Shown here: one piece after another, positions 1 to 8,691 of the stretch
Position numbering within the stretch: position 1 is the stretch's first letter
How the letters are laid out: each line of letters opens with the position of its first letter
Origin: Calothrix sp. PCC 7507
GTDB taxonomy: Bacteria; Cyanobacteriota; Cyanobacteriia; Cyanobacteriales; Nostocaceae
Assembly: GCF_000316575.1 (NCBI RefSeq)
Contig: NC_019682.1
Span: 5,268,001 to 5,332,000, forward strand
DNA length: 64,000 nt
Reading direction: 5' to 3'
Program-made: the position numbers and the translations under genes
The notes under the pieces: generated by a model
Told to the model about the DNA's origin: nothing
Seen by the model: the letters and a program-made list of their open reading frames with translations, nothing else
Databases searched by the model: none

Positions 1-204
1 AATTGCAACACGAACCATGAAAAATTCATCTAGATTAGAACTAAAAATTGCCGCAAACTTTAGTCTTTCTAATAATGGTGTACGGATATCTAATGATTCA
101 TGTAAAACTCGCCGATTAAATTCTAACCAGCTGAGTTCTCGATTAAAGTAATACTGCGATTCGCTGAAATTAATCGCTTTGCTAACTTTCTTCGTTTTAG
201 TCAT
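1..204 (-). CDS. ppk1: Polyphosphate kinase 1, N-terminal fragment (runs off the window)
   Basis: This is the first 68 codons of a minus-strand gene that continues past the left edge. The ATG is at 202-204. The translation contains [19 protein letters not shown], then [20 protein letters not shown], which is the characteristic N-terminal domain of polyphosphate kinase 1. PPK1 reversibly polymerises the ATP gamma-phosphate into polyphosphate in the cytoplasm. The catalytic histidines are outside the window and cannot be checked. It is divergent from a CYTH-domain gene (483-947), and CYTH enzymes hydrolyse triphosphate-type substrates, so the pairing fits phosphate-polymer metabolism. The family assignment is firm; whether the gene is intact is unknown. 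Confidence 0.9.
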   Translation of the reverse strand, partial: MTKTKKVSKAINFSESQYYFNRELSWLEFNRRVLHESLDIRTPLLERLKFAAIFSSNLDEFFMVRVAI

Positions 205-482
205 AATTGTATCTGCCAAAGCAGAGAAATTTTATTGGTAGTTTTTTTAAAACTACCATAAAATGCATTCTCTATTTAGCGCAGGACACTATATATGGTT
301 TGCAAGTAATCAATTATGAAGTGAATTGCTTATGGTATTTCTATAATGATTAAAACTAGGTAAAGCTTTAGTAAAATTAAGTTTAAAAATTAATTTTTCG
401 ATTTCTGATAGATTGAAAATAAGCAATGATGTACAAATTAAATGTGCGATCGCTGAATATTGTCTAGTCGATCTAAACTAAA
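205..482. promoter_or_regulatory. Divergent intergenic region between ppk1 and the CYTH gene
   Basis: This 278-bp AT-rich gap must hold the promoters of both divergent genes. There is one HIP1-like GCGATCGC at about 447. I see no clear Pho box (direct repeats of a CTTAACCT-like octamer) and no ribosome-binding site close to the CYTH start. No promoter can be assigned with confidence. Confidence 0.4.
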
Positions 483-947
483 ATGGCAAAAGAAATAGAG
501 CGCAAGTTTTTAGTTAACGGAGATAGTTGGAGAGAAATAGCCGAGGGCTGTGTATATTGTCAGGGATATATCTCTACTCAAAAAACAGTTACCGTCCGTA
601 TCCGCATTGCAGGAAATCAAGGTTACTTAACAATTAAGGGACCAAGTGTCAAATATTCCCGCTCAGAATTTGAGTACTCTATTCCTGTTCAAGATGCTCA
701 AGAAATGATTGATACATTATGCGATCGCCCTTTAATTGAAAAAACCAGATACAGGATAGAATTCGGTGGTTTGACTTGGGAAATAGATGAGTTTGATGGT
801 GTTAATCAAGGGCTGATAATAGCGGAAGTCGAACTTAGTGATGAAGAACAACAAATTGAACTACCCACCTGGATTGGTGAAGAAGTTTCAGATGATCCGA
901 AGTATTTCAACAGTAATTTAGTGAAACATCCCTTTTCACAATGGTAA
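483..947 (+). CDS. CYTH domain protein (triphosphate tunnel metalloenzyme)
   Basis: A 154-residue single-domain CYTH protein. The diagnostic ExExK motif is at the N-terminus (E4, E6, K8 in EIERKFLV). It is followed by alternating basic and acidic strands (RIRIAG, LTIKG, EFEYSI, KTRYRIEF, WEIDEFDG, IAEVEL), as expected for the eight-stranded tunnel that binds triphosphate with a divalent metal. Family members act as inorganic triphosphatases, thiamine-triphosphatases or adenylate cyclases; small bacterial and cyanobacterial ones are usually triphosphatases. Divergence from ppk1 suggests work on short phosphate chains, which is inference. The length is typical for the family. Confidence 0.88.
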   Translation: MAKEIERKFLVNGDSWREIAEGCVYCQGYISTQKTVTVRIRIAGNQGYLTIKGPSVKYSRSEFEYSIPVQDAQEMIDTLCDRPLIEKTRYRIEFGGLTWEIDEFDGVNQGLIIAEVELSDEEQQIELPTWIGEEVSDDPKYFNSNLVKHPFSQW

Positions 948-1061
948 TTATCACCATATACTGTTAATTTGCTCCCGAAGCGTCTTTGTTGTTGGTGCTA
1001 CTGGTGTCGCCGAAAATTGCTGAAGAACCGGAATCATCGGGAAATATTCAAGATATGAAGA

Positions 1062-2531
1062 TCAAATCCAAGAGTCAAACAACATCCTGAGTTTATAAGC
1101 ATGAGTTGAGAGGGGTAAACCCAAATAAATGGGCATCCAGTAGACGAAAGCAGCTAAAATCAAAAAGGTGAGCGTAAGACCAAATACTCGTAGCTGCTGG
1201 TAATAACTGCGAAGACACTGATCAATAAACCAGGCGATCGCTAAAAATACAAACACCACGGCACACATATAATGGTAAATAAAAACGCATCTTGTTACCT
1301 TTACCCAAGGTAATAAATTGGCCGCATAATTTATGACTAAATATAAAGCAATCCAAGTATCAACAGTCAGATGTTTGGGGATAGATAAGCCCTCTTGTTG
1401 GATTAAAGGAATTGCGACTTTTGATAATAGCATTCCTACTAAAAACAACATAGCAGCGACACCAAACCACCACAAAACTGGATTCCCCATTGCATGGACA
1501 TCATAGATGACTTTTCCCGCACCGGAAGGCAAATTAGGCCCCATGACAGGGAGGGGATCTGTGAAACTTTGAGTTGTTTGATAATAATAAGCCATTGGCC
1601 GTGTCATCAACGGCCACTTGTACCATGCAGCACAATAAGGATGGACATCAGGACTATTACCACCCATATGTAGGTGAAAATTTAAAATTTGTTGATGTAC
1701 TGCGATAAATCCAAATCTTTTATCTAGCTGGAGGTGGGGAATCCAGATGATGCTGTAAATGAAAGCTGGGATTATTCCTAGATAAAATAGCATCTGGAAA
1801 ATATTTAGCTGAGTTAGATTTTGCAGTGGTGTTTGAGGTGAAGGGGGTGAGGGGGATGAGGAGGATGTAAAAGAGTGGAGTAAACTAATTGCCCATGCTG
1901 TGATCCAAATCAGATAAGCACCCAGTAAAAACCACAAGCCATTCCATTTAGTGCCAACTGAAGCACCAAAACAAATTCCCGCGAGAATTAACCACAAAGA
2001 ACGGCGTTGTTTTTGATTATCTAATGCTAATAATAAAAACCATTGCCCTAACAGACCAAAGATCACAATATAAATATTGTTTAAGGCGTAGCGCGATTCA
2101 ACCAGAAATATCCCATCACAAGCTGTGAATAAACCCGCAAGTAAAGCAAAGCTATGGCGACGACTTATCTGATAAGCAATTGCGGCGATAACTAAGGGAA
2201 TAAATGAGCCTGTAAGGGCGTTTAGCCACCGATAATTCCAAGGTGACAGCATAGAACCCGCCAAACCATTTATTGGTTCTTGCGGCAAATGTACGTGACT
2301 TCCCAGCCAAATCCCGATGCCGATAATATATTGACTCAGGGGTGGATGAGCGTTAAAAAATGGTGTATGGGTAAGATAGTTATTGCCGAATTTAGCGAAG
2401 TAAACTTCATCGAACACGAGGGTGTTAAATCGCCCTAGTCCCCAAAATCGTAAGGCTAGTGACAGCAAAAATATACCCACTATTCCTGTGCGGAACCAAG
2501 GAATGGAATTTGTAAGCAGTTTTTTAGTCAT
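1062..2531 (-). CDS. PMT-family (GT39) dolichyl-phosphate-mannose-type mannosyltransferase
   Basis: A 489-residue polytopic membrane protein with about ten hydrophobic segments. The N-terminal DE pair (residues 41-42, in FDEVYFAKF) and HPPL (62-65) match the first extracytoplasmic loop of GT39 protein O-mannosyltransferases, where the acidic residue is catalytic. The later ESRYAL and GTKWNG stretches are also family-like. It would transfer mannose from a polyprenyl-phosphate donor to protein or glycan outside the membrane. Residues about 222-236 form a Ser/Pro-rich stretch encoded by purine-rich repeat DNA (about 1830-1865), probably an in-frame insertion in a loop. The start codon lies in TGACTAA heptamer repeats (see findings). 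No partner gene is adjacent. Confidence 0.85.
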   Translation of the reverse strand: MTKKLLTNSIPWFRTGIVGIFLLSLALRFWGLGRFNTLVFDEVYFAKFGNNYLTHTPFFNAHPPLSQYIIGIGIWLGSHVHLPQEPINGLAGSMLSPWNYRWLNALTGSFIPLVIAAIAYQISRRHSFALLAGLFTACDGIFLVESRYALNNIYIVIFGLLGQWFLLLALDNQKQRRSLWLILAGICFGASVGTKWNGLWFLLGAYLIWITAWAISLLHSFTSSSSPSPPSPQTPLQNLTQLNIFQMLFYLGIIPAFIYSIIWIPHLQLDKRFGFIAVHQQILNFHLHMGGNSPDVHPYCAAWYKWPLMTRPMAYYYQTTQSFTDPLPVMGPNLPSGAGKVIYDVHAMGNPVLWWFGVAAMLFLVGMLLSKVAIPLIQQEGLSIPKHLTVDTWIALYLVINYAANLLPWVKVTRCVFIYHYMCAVVFVFLAIAWFIDQCLRSYYQQLRVFGLTLTFLILAAFVYWMPIYLGLPLSTHAYKLRMLFDSWI

Positions 2532-2593
2532 TAGTCAATAGTCCAATGGCGTTAATTTCAAGCTTGAGCCATCTAAAAAGCATAGAGAAAAAG

Positions 2594-2619
2594 TAGAGAC
2601 GCAGGATACTACGTCTCTA
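2594..2619. repeat. Small palindromic repeat (TAGAGACG type)
   Basis: TAGAGACG (2594-2601) and CGTCTCTA (2612-2619) form a perfect 8-bp inverted repeat with a 10-nt loop. It lies between the XisI gene and the PMT start, where it could fold in either transcript. A palindrome of the same kind recurs at 46881-46905. The rest of 2532-2670 shows nothing else clear. Confidence 0.65.
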
Positions 2620-2670
2620 ACATTAATTCTTTAGGCAATATTTTTAAAGCTATGAGTCTGAGAGCGATCG

Positions 2671-3030
2671 CTATGCAACAGCAAATTCTGAATCCTTTCT
2701 CAGTTCCTCAGACCAGAATGCTAGCACAATTCGATCTTTCGGCACACCTGCTCTAACTAGTTCCGTTGCTATTCCCTCTTCAGTACCATCACGTTGAATC
2801 CAAATTTTGCCATCAATAATATCAATATGAATCAGACAACCATGAACGCGACGAGTAGCAGTTGGAGAAAGTTCAGGTACTGGTTCTCGTCCAAGAATCA
2901 TCACCAAATAGCGATCGTGTTCTTGATCAAAAATAGTTTCATGTAGAATATCCCCATAGGAGTAGGGAATCTGGGTATGTTCGGTCAGAATGTTGCAAAT
3001 TAGCTGTCTGTATTGCGCTGTAGTACCCAT
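2671..3030 (-). CDS. xisI: XisI family protein (fdxN element excision controlling factor-like)
   Basis: A 119-residue XisI-family protein. The conserved core VHGCLIHIDIIDGKIWIQ, then DGTEEGIATELVRAGVPKD and IVLAF, occupies residues about 62-105. In Anabaena, XisH and XisI are needed together with XisF for excision of the fdxN element, but most family members sit elsewhere in genomes as XisH/XisI pairs of unknown role. The start is well supported: CAGGAGG precedes the ATG. No XisH lies beside it, so this is a solitary copy. The immediate neighbours are ppsA and the PMT gene, both on the same strand but probably independent. Confidence 0.9.
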   Translation of the reverse strand: MGTTAQYRQLICNILTEHTQIPYSYGDILHETIFDQEHDRYLVMILGREPVPELSPTATRRVHGCLIHIDIIDGKIWIQRDGTEEGIATELVRAGVPKDRIVLAFWSEELRKDSEFAVA

Positions 3031-3066
3031 CGAACGATAACCTCCTGCTTGGGATTAAAAACTGTG

Positions 3067-3101
3067 TTCACTGTTCACTGTTCACTGTTCACTGTTCACT
3101 G
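3067..3101. repeat. STRR: five TTCACTG heptamers
   Basis: Five perfect tandem copies of TTCACTG run from 3067 to 3101. They cross the 3' end of ppsA, so that the last codons and TGA stop (3082-3084) are built from the repeat. Confidence 0.95.
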
Positions 3102-5538
3102 ATTTAACATTCTCGACTTTTGCTACTTCCAGCATTGTTTTCAAAACCGAATCTGGATTTAGACTAATCGAATCAATTCCCTGTTCAACTAAAAACTGAG
3201 CAAATTCTGGGTAATCGCTGGGTGCTTGTCCACAAATGCCGATTTTGCGGTGACATTTTTTTGCAGCTTGAATAGCCATTGCTACCATGCGTTTCACCCC
3301 TGGACTGCGTTCGTCAAATAACCGCGCTACCAATGCTGAATCTCTATCTATCCCCAACGTCAGCTGAGTTAAGTCATTGGAACCAATGGAAAATCCATCG
3401 AATACCTCAGCAAATTCTTCAGCCAGAATAACATTATTAGGTAACTCGCACATCACATAAACTTGCAAGCCATTTACACTCTGCTGTAAGCCATTTTTTG
3501 CCATTTCCGCTAATACTAAACGCCCCTCATCAGGAGTGCGACAAAAAGGAATCATGGGAATTACATTGATTAAACCCATTTCGTCTCTGACCCTTTTGAT
3601 GGCTCGACATTCCAAAGCAAAAGCTTCTCTATAGCCTGGGTCATAATAACGCGCCGCCCCCCGCCAGCCTAGCATCGGGTTTTCTTCATGGGGTTCAAAC
3701 TGTTGACCACCTAATAAATTGGCATATTCATTACTTTTGAAATCTGACATTCTGACAATTACAGGTTTGGGATAAAATGCTGCGGCAATTGTGCCTATAC
3801 CTTGGGATAATTTATCGACAAAATATAGTGTTTTATCGTCATAAAGTGCGGTGATCTCGGCAATTTTGACTTTCACAAATTCATTTTCTAACTGTTCATA
3901 GCGAATCAATGCCATTGGATGAATTTGAATTTGGTTAGCAATGATAAACTCTGTCCGTGCTAAACCGACACCATCGTTAGGAATTGCCGATAAACTCAAT
4001 GCTTCTTGGGGATTGCCCACATTCATTAAAATTTGGGTATGGGTGCGGGGTAAGTTATCTAATGGGACTTCTTGAATTTCAAAAGGTAATAAACCTGCAT
4101 AAACCCGTCCTTCTTCTCCTTCGGCGCAAGAAATCGTTACGTCTTGACCAGGTTTTAAAATTTCCGTAGCATTGCCACAGCCAACGATCGCGGGCACTCC
4201 CAATTCTCGCGCAATAATCGCGGCGTGACATGTTCTACCCCCAGAATTGGTGATGATCGCACTAGCGCGTTTCATGATCGGTTCCCAATCGGGGTCAGTT
4301 TTATCTGTTACCAACACTTCCCCTGTTTGGAACTGGTCAATATTTTTTGAATTTAAAATTAGGTGTACTTTCCCTTGACTGATGGCTGTTCCCACGGCAC
4401 GTCCGGTTATTAAGGAAGTCTCTTGTCGATTCCCCAATAGGCGATAGCTTTTTAACACATGTCCCTGTTTCTGCGACTGGACGGTTTCGGGACGCGCTTG
4501 CACTATAAATAGTTGGTTGGTAATGCCATCTTTTGCCCACTCAATATCCATTGGGGTGTAAGTTGCATGGATGTGGGAATAATGGTCTTCAATTACACAT
4601 GCCCAACGTGCTAGTTGTAAAATCTCGTCATCTGTAAGAGTATATTTACCTTTTTCACTGGGAGAAACTGAGATATTTTTTGTAAATTTAGAACCGTCAT
4701 CATAAACCATTCTCCATTCTTTACTACCCAATTTTTTATCAATAATTGGGCTAAAACCTGCCTTTAAAGTTGGTTTAAAAACATAGTATTCATCTGGATT
4801 GACGGTTCCTTGAACTACGTTTTCTCCTAAGCCGTAAGCAGCGGTAATCAGTGCTGCATCCTTGAAACCGGTTTCGGTATCAATGGAGAACATCACCCCC
4901 GAAGAGGCTAAATCAGAACGCACCATTTTTTGCACACCCACAGCCAAGGCGACGCTGAAATGGTCAAAACCTTTAGCTTGGCGATAGGAAATGGCGCGAT
5001 CGGTAAATAAAGATGCGAAACATCGATGACAAGCTGCTAAAACGCCTTGCACACCAACAACATTGAGGTAAGATTCCTGTTGTCCAGCAAAACTAGCATC
5101 AGGAAGGTCTTCAGCTGTGGCACTGGAACGGACTGCTACATCTGTATCTGCGTTGTATTGTTCACATAAACTTTCATATGCTGTGGCGATCGCATTTCGC
5201 AATTCTACAGGAAATGGTGTGTGCAGCAATAGCGATCGCGCTTTTTTCCCTCGCGCTTGTAAATTTTTGACATCGTCTACATCCAAATCAGCAAAGAGTT
5301 TCCGCAGCTTGGCTTCTAAAGAGGCAGATTGAATAAAATAGCGATAAGCATAAGCTGTGGTGGCAAATCCTGTAGGCACATTCACACCTTGGGGAGTCAG
5401 CTGTTGAATCATTTCCCCCAAAGATGCATTCTTCCCACCCACCAAAGCAATATCAGTCATCCCTACTTCATCAAACCAGAGGATCAGCGATCGCTCTTTG
5501 GCCGTCTGAGATAAAGTATTTTTAGCTACTGTCGCCAT
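3082..5538 (-). CDS. ppsA: Phosphoenolpyruvate synthase (pyruvate, water dikinase)
   Basis: PEP synthase converts pyruvate, ATP and water to PEP, AMP and phosphate, a gluconeogenic step. From the chosen ATG (5538) it is 818 residues. The order is an N-terminal nucleotide-binding PPDK_N domain (about 15-345, with the conserved RSSATAEDLPDASFAGQQES), the swivelling phosphohistidine domain with GGRTCHAAI (catalytic His near 437), and a C-terminal PEP/pyruvate-binding barrel containing CELPNN and SIGSNDLTQL. A GTG at 5562 would add eight residues, but GGGAGG sits at the right distance only from the ATG. The C-terminus (VNSEQ) comes from a heptamer repeat. It is transcribed alone towards XisI. Confidence 0.96.
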   Translation of the reverse strand: MATVAKNTLSQTAKERSLILWFDEVGMTDIALVGGKNASLGEMIQQLTPQGVNVPTGFATTAYAYRYFIQSASLEAKLRKLFADLDVDDVKNLQARGKKARSLLLHTPFPVELRNAIATAYESLCEQYNADTDVAVRSSATAEDLPDASFAGQQESYLNVVGVQGVLAACHRCFASLFTDRAISYRQAKGFDHFSVALAVGVQKMVRSDLASSGVMFSIDTETGFKDAALITAAYGLGENVVQGTVNPDEYYVFKPTLKAGFSPIIDKKLGSKEWRMVYDDGSKFTKNISVSPSEKGKYTLTDDEILQLARWACVIEDHYSHIHATYTPMDIEWAKDGITNQLFIVQARPETVQSQKQGHVLKSYRLLGNRQETSLITGRAVGTAISQGKVHLILNSKNIDQFQTGEVLVTDKTDPDWEPIMKRASAIITNSGGRTCHAAIIARELGVPAIVGCGNATEILKPGQDVTISCAEGEEGRVYAGLLPFEIQEVPLDNLPRTHTQILMNVGNPQEALSLSAIPNDGVGLARTEFIIANQIQIHPMALIRYEQLENEFVKVKIAEITALYDDKTLYFVDKLSQGIGTIAAAFYPKPVIVRMSDFKSNEYANLLGGQQFEPHEENPMLGWRGAARYYDPGYREAFALECRAIKRVRDEMGLINVIPMIPFCRTPDEGRLVLAEMAKNGLQQSVNGLQVYVMCELPNNVILAEEFAEVFDGFSIGSNDLTQLTLGIDRDSALVARLFDERSPGVKRMVAMAIQAAKKCHRKIGICGQAPSDYPEFAQFLVEQGIDSISLNPDSVLKTMLEVAKVENVKSVNSEQ

Positions 5539-5732
5539 CAGTATAACCTCCCAAGTAGACACTCTGGTTGTCAGCGCGTAATAGCTAGTATTATTTTGCC
5601 TATATTAAATTTTAGCTTTCTTCTCTTAGATCGCCTCTAATCCAAAAGTGGCATTGCTGAATTTAGATTGTGCAATTTGTCACTCTAAAATCAATAAAAA
5701 TTAACAATTATTTGGGATAATGACTTTATAAA

Positions 5733-5824
5733 CAGGCGTCGGGAAAACCCATTCCTGAAAGGGATGGAATGAAAGACATCCGTCAACAGTCAACGTGAAA
5801 TCCCACTCATTTTAAGGGTGGGAT
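5733..5824 (+). mobile_element. Orphan IS200/IS605-type right end (possible omega-RNA remnant)
   Basis: The stretch GGCGTCGGGAAAACCC, an AAGGGATGGAATGAA segment and a CCGTCAAC block, ending in a hairpin (ATCCCAC 5800-5806, GTGGGAT 5818-5824), resembles in layout the 3' end of cyanobacterial IS605/TnpB elements, where this sequence doubles as the omega-RNA. No tnpB or tnpA reading frame precedes it; only about 170 bp separate it from ppsA. It is therefore at most a stranded end or a non-autonomous derivative. This is judged from remembered family layout, without alignment. Confidence 0.45.
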
Positions 5825-5855
5825 GAGCTTAAATAAACACAGGATGCAAAATAAA

Positions 5856-6260
5856 ATGTCCCAACTAGAACGACTGCTGAAAATGGCAGAAGATGAGTTA
5901 ACCGAGTACAGCACTGATGCCCGCAAAATAGAAAAACTGCGTCGTAAAATAGGTTTATCAGTATCTGCAGCAGAACAACGACAAGTCAAAGAAGCACTAT
6001 TAGCGACTATGCAACCTAGTCAAATAGCTAAACTTGTGGAAGAACAAAGACAAGCTGTAGCTTTGCCATTTTGGGGAATTGCTGGATTGGGTTTGTTATT
6101 AGGAATTTCGCTAAATCAACCCATAGGTTTATTAGCCGCTATAGGTGGTACTGTAGCAGCTTTTAGAATTCAAAAATGGGGTTGGCAACTGCAGGCAAAG
6201 CGTCTAGTATTGCAAACATTAGAAGATATTGAAGCCCGGATCGCTCAACCAAATAATTAA
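5856..6260 (+). CDS. Conserved cyanobacterial membrane protein, function unknown
   Basis: I do not recognise a named family. The 134-residue product (from the chosen ATG) has a charged helical N-terminal half (about 1-60), then two hydrophobic segments around ALPFWGIAGLGLLLGISL and GLLAAIGGTVAAF, and a basic amphipathic tail. This suggests a small membrane-anchored coiled-coil protein. Upstream in-frame ATGs exist at 5823 and 5844. The one at 5823 overlaps the IS605-like hairpin and is unlikely; AGGA precedes the chosen start at usable spacing. It is convergent with the amylase gene across a strong terminator. Confidence 0.6.
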   Translation: MSQLERLLKMAEDELTEYSTDARKIEKLRRKIGLSVSAAEQRQVKEALLATMQPSQIAKLVEEQRQAVALPFWGIAGLGLLLGISLNQPIGLLAAIGGTVAAFRIQKWGWQLQAKRLVLQTLEDIEARIAQPNN

Positions 6261-6268
6261 CAACATTT

Positions 6269-6292
6269 GAGGGCGAACAACCGTTCGCCCTC
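6269..6292. terminator. Bidirectional intrinsic terminator
   Basis: GAGGGCGAAC and GTTCGCCCTC form a perfect 10-bp stem with a 4-nt loop, followed by TATTTT on the plus strand. It sits between convergent genes (stops at 6260 and 6304) and should end both transcripts. Confidence 0.85.
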
Positions 6293-6303
6293 TATTTTCC
6301 ATT

Positions 6304-8232
6304 CTACGACTCCCTTCCGGAAGCCCAGGTATCACGCCATTTGACGGTACCTTCTTTAGCAATCACCCAACGCCGGGGGACATTGTTTTCTCGCAGGGGC
6401 GATCGCCCTTCGCGCCACATGGCATATTTATAACTGATGAGTTTACCAGTGCTTTCATTAAAGGGAATCTCTGCAAACCAGGTATTGGCGTTGATGTATT
6501 CTAGGGGATATGCCTTGCTAATATCCCAGTTACCCAACTCTGGACAGTTCCCAGTGACGACGATGGTTTCACCAGGTTGGGTATTTACACCGTTGAGTTG
6601 CACACGGACAATTGTCTCTGCTTTGATTCTTTCGCCCACGTGACTGAAAACAATCACTCCCCGTTCTGCAAGTTGTAAGTTATGAATCTTACCTTCTTTA
6701 ACTTCATACTTATTGCGAGTCACTGCACAGGTATGTTCGCCATCAGGTAATTCTGTTTCTACTTCTGGTAATGTCACCTCTCCACCGCGATTTAAGGCGA
6801 CAAAGCAGAGAGAATCACGATAGCGGCGCACATAGCAGTAAACATCGGGTGTGAGGTACTTTGGCCATTGGCTACCCATTGAGATGGCGGGATTCAGTCG
6901 CCGCAAGCCAGAGAGTAATCTGATGTAACGATAAATCTCAGTGTCAGTATCCCACTTTTCCATCATCGGACGGTTGTAGGGATCGTTACCGCCATCGGTG
7001 TCATCATGCAGATACTGTTCTGTGCCGTAATAAATGCAGGGGATGCCACGAGAGGTCATAATTAAAGCGATCGCCACTCTTAACATCGCTGGATCAGGGT
7101 TCAGCGATTGAAAGCGGGACATATCATGGTTATCGATGAAGGTGACTAACTCAGTAGCCCCACTGTAGCGATAATCTTGATCAAAGATGTATTGAATTGT
7201 CTGAAATCCATTTTCTGAACCTTGCGCCAGTGCAGATCGAATCGCTACGCACAGCCCAAAGTCTAAGATTGTCATCCCGGAATTATTGGCAAATTCAACT
7301 GAGCGATCGTCCCCAGGATGATTATAAATCCACTCGCCAAAAATGAACACATCTGGTTTATGATTGCACATATCACCAGTGAATTCTTGCCAAAACCAGA
7401 TGGGCATATGCTTGACAGTATCCACCCGTAGTGCATCCACACCCCGATCTAGCCATTGCTTGATTGCTGACTTGATATACTCACGATAATCACTATTATT
7501 TTCATTGAAGGTTGCCAGGCCAGCTAGTTCACAGTTCTGCACTTGCCAATCATCTTCCCAGTCTTGCACTTCACCATAGTGATGATACCAATGATTCACA
7601 TCATCGTTGAAGTCAGCAATTTTCACACCATCATCAAATAGCTCGCCTTTGCTACCATTGGTATCAGGAGAACTGTGATTGCAGACAATATCCAGCACCA
7701 GTTTCATGTTGCGCTTGTGCAGTTCGGTAATTAACCGATCAAAAGTAGTATTTTTGGCTTCTTGGGTATTGTTTAACGAAGAGTCTTCTCCATTAGCAAT
7801 ATAGCGGGGATTGATGCGCTTGAAGTCCTTTGTCCAGTAACCATGCATCGCTGCATTGCTAATAAATAAATCTTCTACCTGTTCAAACAACGGAGTTAAC
7901 CAAATGGCTGTCACTCCCATATTTTTGAGGTAGTCCAATTTGTCAATCACACCTTGCAAGTCACCACCCCAGTACTTACCCCAATCTTTTCCAGTGGGAT
8001 CGTACAGGTGTGAATTAGCACCTTCGCTATTATCTAAATCGCCGTCATAAAAGCGATCGACCACAATAAAGTAAATCGTTTCCTGGCGAAATTCAATATC
8101 CCTAGTGTAAAGAAACTCCAGGTCAATCTCTGTATCTGATGGTGATGTTTGGATAATATTTTCTAATTCTGCATCAGCTGCATCTACTTTGTATTGCTCT
8201 GCTGAGAACTGCGATGGAGGTGTCTGTACCAT
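6304..8232 (-). CDS. GH13 alpha-amylase family enzyme with C-terminal CBM20 starch-binding domain
   Basis: A 642-residue glycoside hydrolase family 13 enzyme. It shows the four signatures of the barrel: DIVCNHSS, DALRVDTVKH (nucleophile Asp near 269), FGEW (acid/base Glu near 297) and FIDNHDMSR (Asp near 367). The last ~105 residues (VQLNGVNTQPGE, GNCPELGNWDI, ISYKYAMW) are a CBM20 starch-binding module. No signal peptide is visible, so it probably acts on cytoplasmic glycogen or maltodextrin. The closest characterised types are alpha-amylases and cyclodextrin glucanotransferases; product specificity cannot be read from sequence. No good ribosome-binding site precedes the ATG. Confidence 0.9.
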   Translation of the reverse strand: MVQTPPSQFSAEQYKVDAADAELENIIQTSPSDTEIDLEFLYTRDIEFRQETIYFIVVDRFYDGDLDNSEGANSHLYDPTGKDWGKYWGGDLQGVIDKLDYLKNMGVTAIWLTPLFEQVEDLFISNAAMHGYWTKDFKRINPRYIANGEDSSLNNTQEAKNTTFDRLITELHKRNMKLVLDIVCNHSSPDTNGSKGELFDDGVKIADFNDDVNHWYHHYGEVQDWEDDWQVQNCELAGLATFNENNSDYREYIKSAIKQWLDRGVDALRVDTVKHMPIWFWQEFTGDMCNHKPDVFIFGEWIYNHPGDDRSVEFANNSGMTILDFGLCVAIRSALAQGSENGFQTIQYIFDQDYRYSGATELVTFIDNHDMSRFQSLNPDPAMLRVAIALIMTSRGIPCIYYGTEQYLHDDTDGGNDPYNRPMMEKWDTDTEIYRYIRLLSGLRRLNPAISMGSQWPKYLTPDVYCYVRRYRDSLCFVALNRGGEVTLPEVETELPDGEHTCAVTRNKYEVKEGKIHNLQLAERGVIVFSHVGERIKAETIVRVQLNGVNTQPGETIVVTGNCPELGNWDISKAYPLEYINANTWFAEIPFNESTGKLISYKYAMWREGRSPLRENNVPRRWVIAKEGTVKWRDTWASGRES

Positions 8233-8691
8233 AAGAGGATTAAAAATTTAATGAAAGTTGGCAGAGTTACGAATTCCGTATCCCGGAATATAATATATAA
8301 CTGCATACTTAGGTATTATCTAATTACATTTTTGTTTTGGATATCTATCGGAGGTAAGTTTTTGTCTCTATCGCCAGACTTATTTCATCGGGTGCATCCC
8401 AGCTTTTATCAACGCCCACAGGAACCAGTTTGTCTTATTCTCTGCTCCCTGCTATATGTAGCCTTGCCTGTTGTCAGTCGATAACTTATAGTTTTCTCAA
8501 ATTCAAATATTGCAATAATCTCGTTAAGGATATAAACATTACTTTTTGTAATAAACTGCCTCAAATGGTCAAAGAGATGCTTCCCTGAGCATAAAAGCTA
8601 AAAGTATTGAAATAATCAAAAAACTTTTAGTTAACAAACTATTAGGGGTAGCTGTAAAAGTAAAATAATTTCTCTAAAAGTTGTAATTATC
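8233..8691. other. Intergenic, no convincing gene
   Basis: This is a 459-bp gap between the divergent amylase and hydrolase genes. A 77-codon frame at 8251-8484 has no recognisable domain or start signal, and I treat it as chance. The region presumably holds the two promoters. I see no repeat or hairpin of note. Confidence 0.5.

Noticed and set aside
3067-3101. TTCACTG array considered as iterons of an origin
   Set aside because: It sits at the end of ppsA, with unit length and layout identical to other STRRs, and there is no replication gene nearby.
8251-8484. A 77-codon plus-strand frame between the amylase and hydrolase genes
   Set aside because: No start signal, no family features, and the composition is unlike neighbouring proteins.
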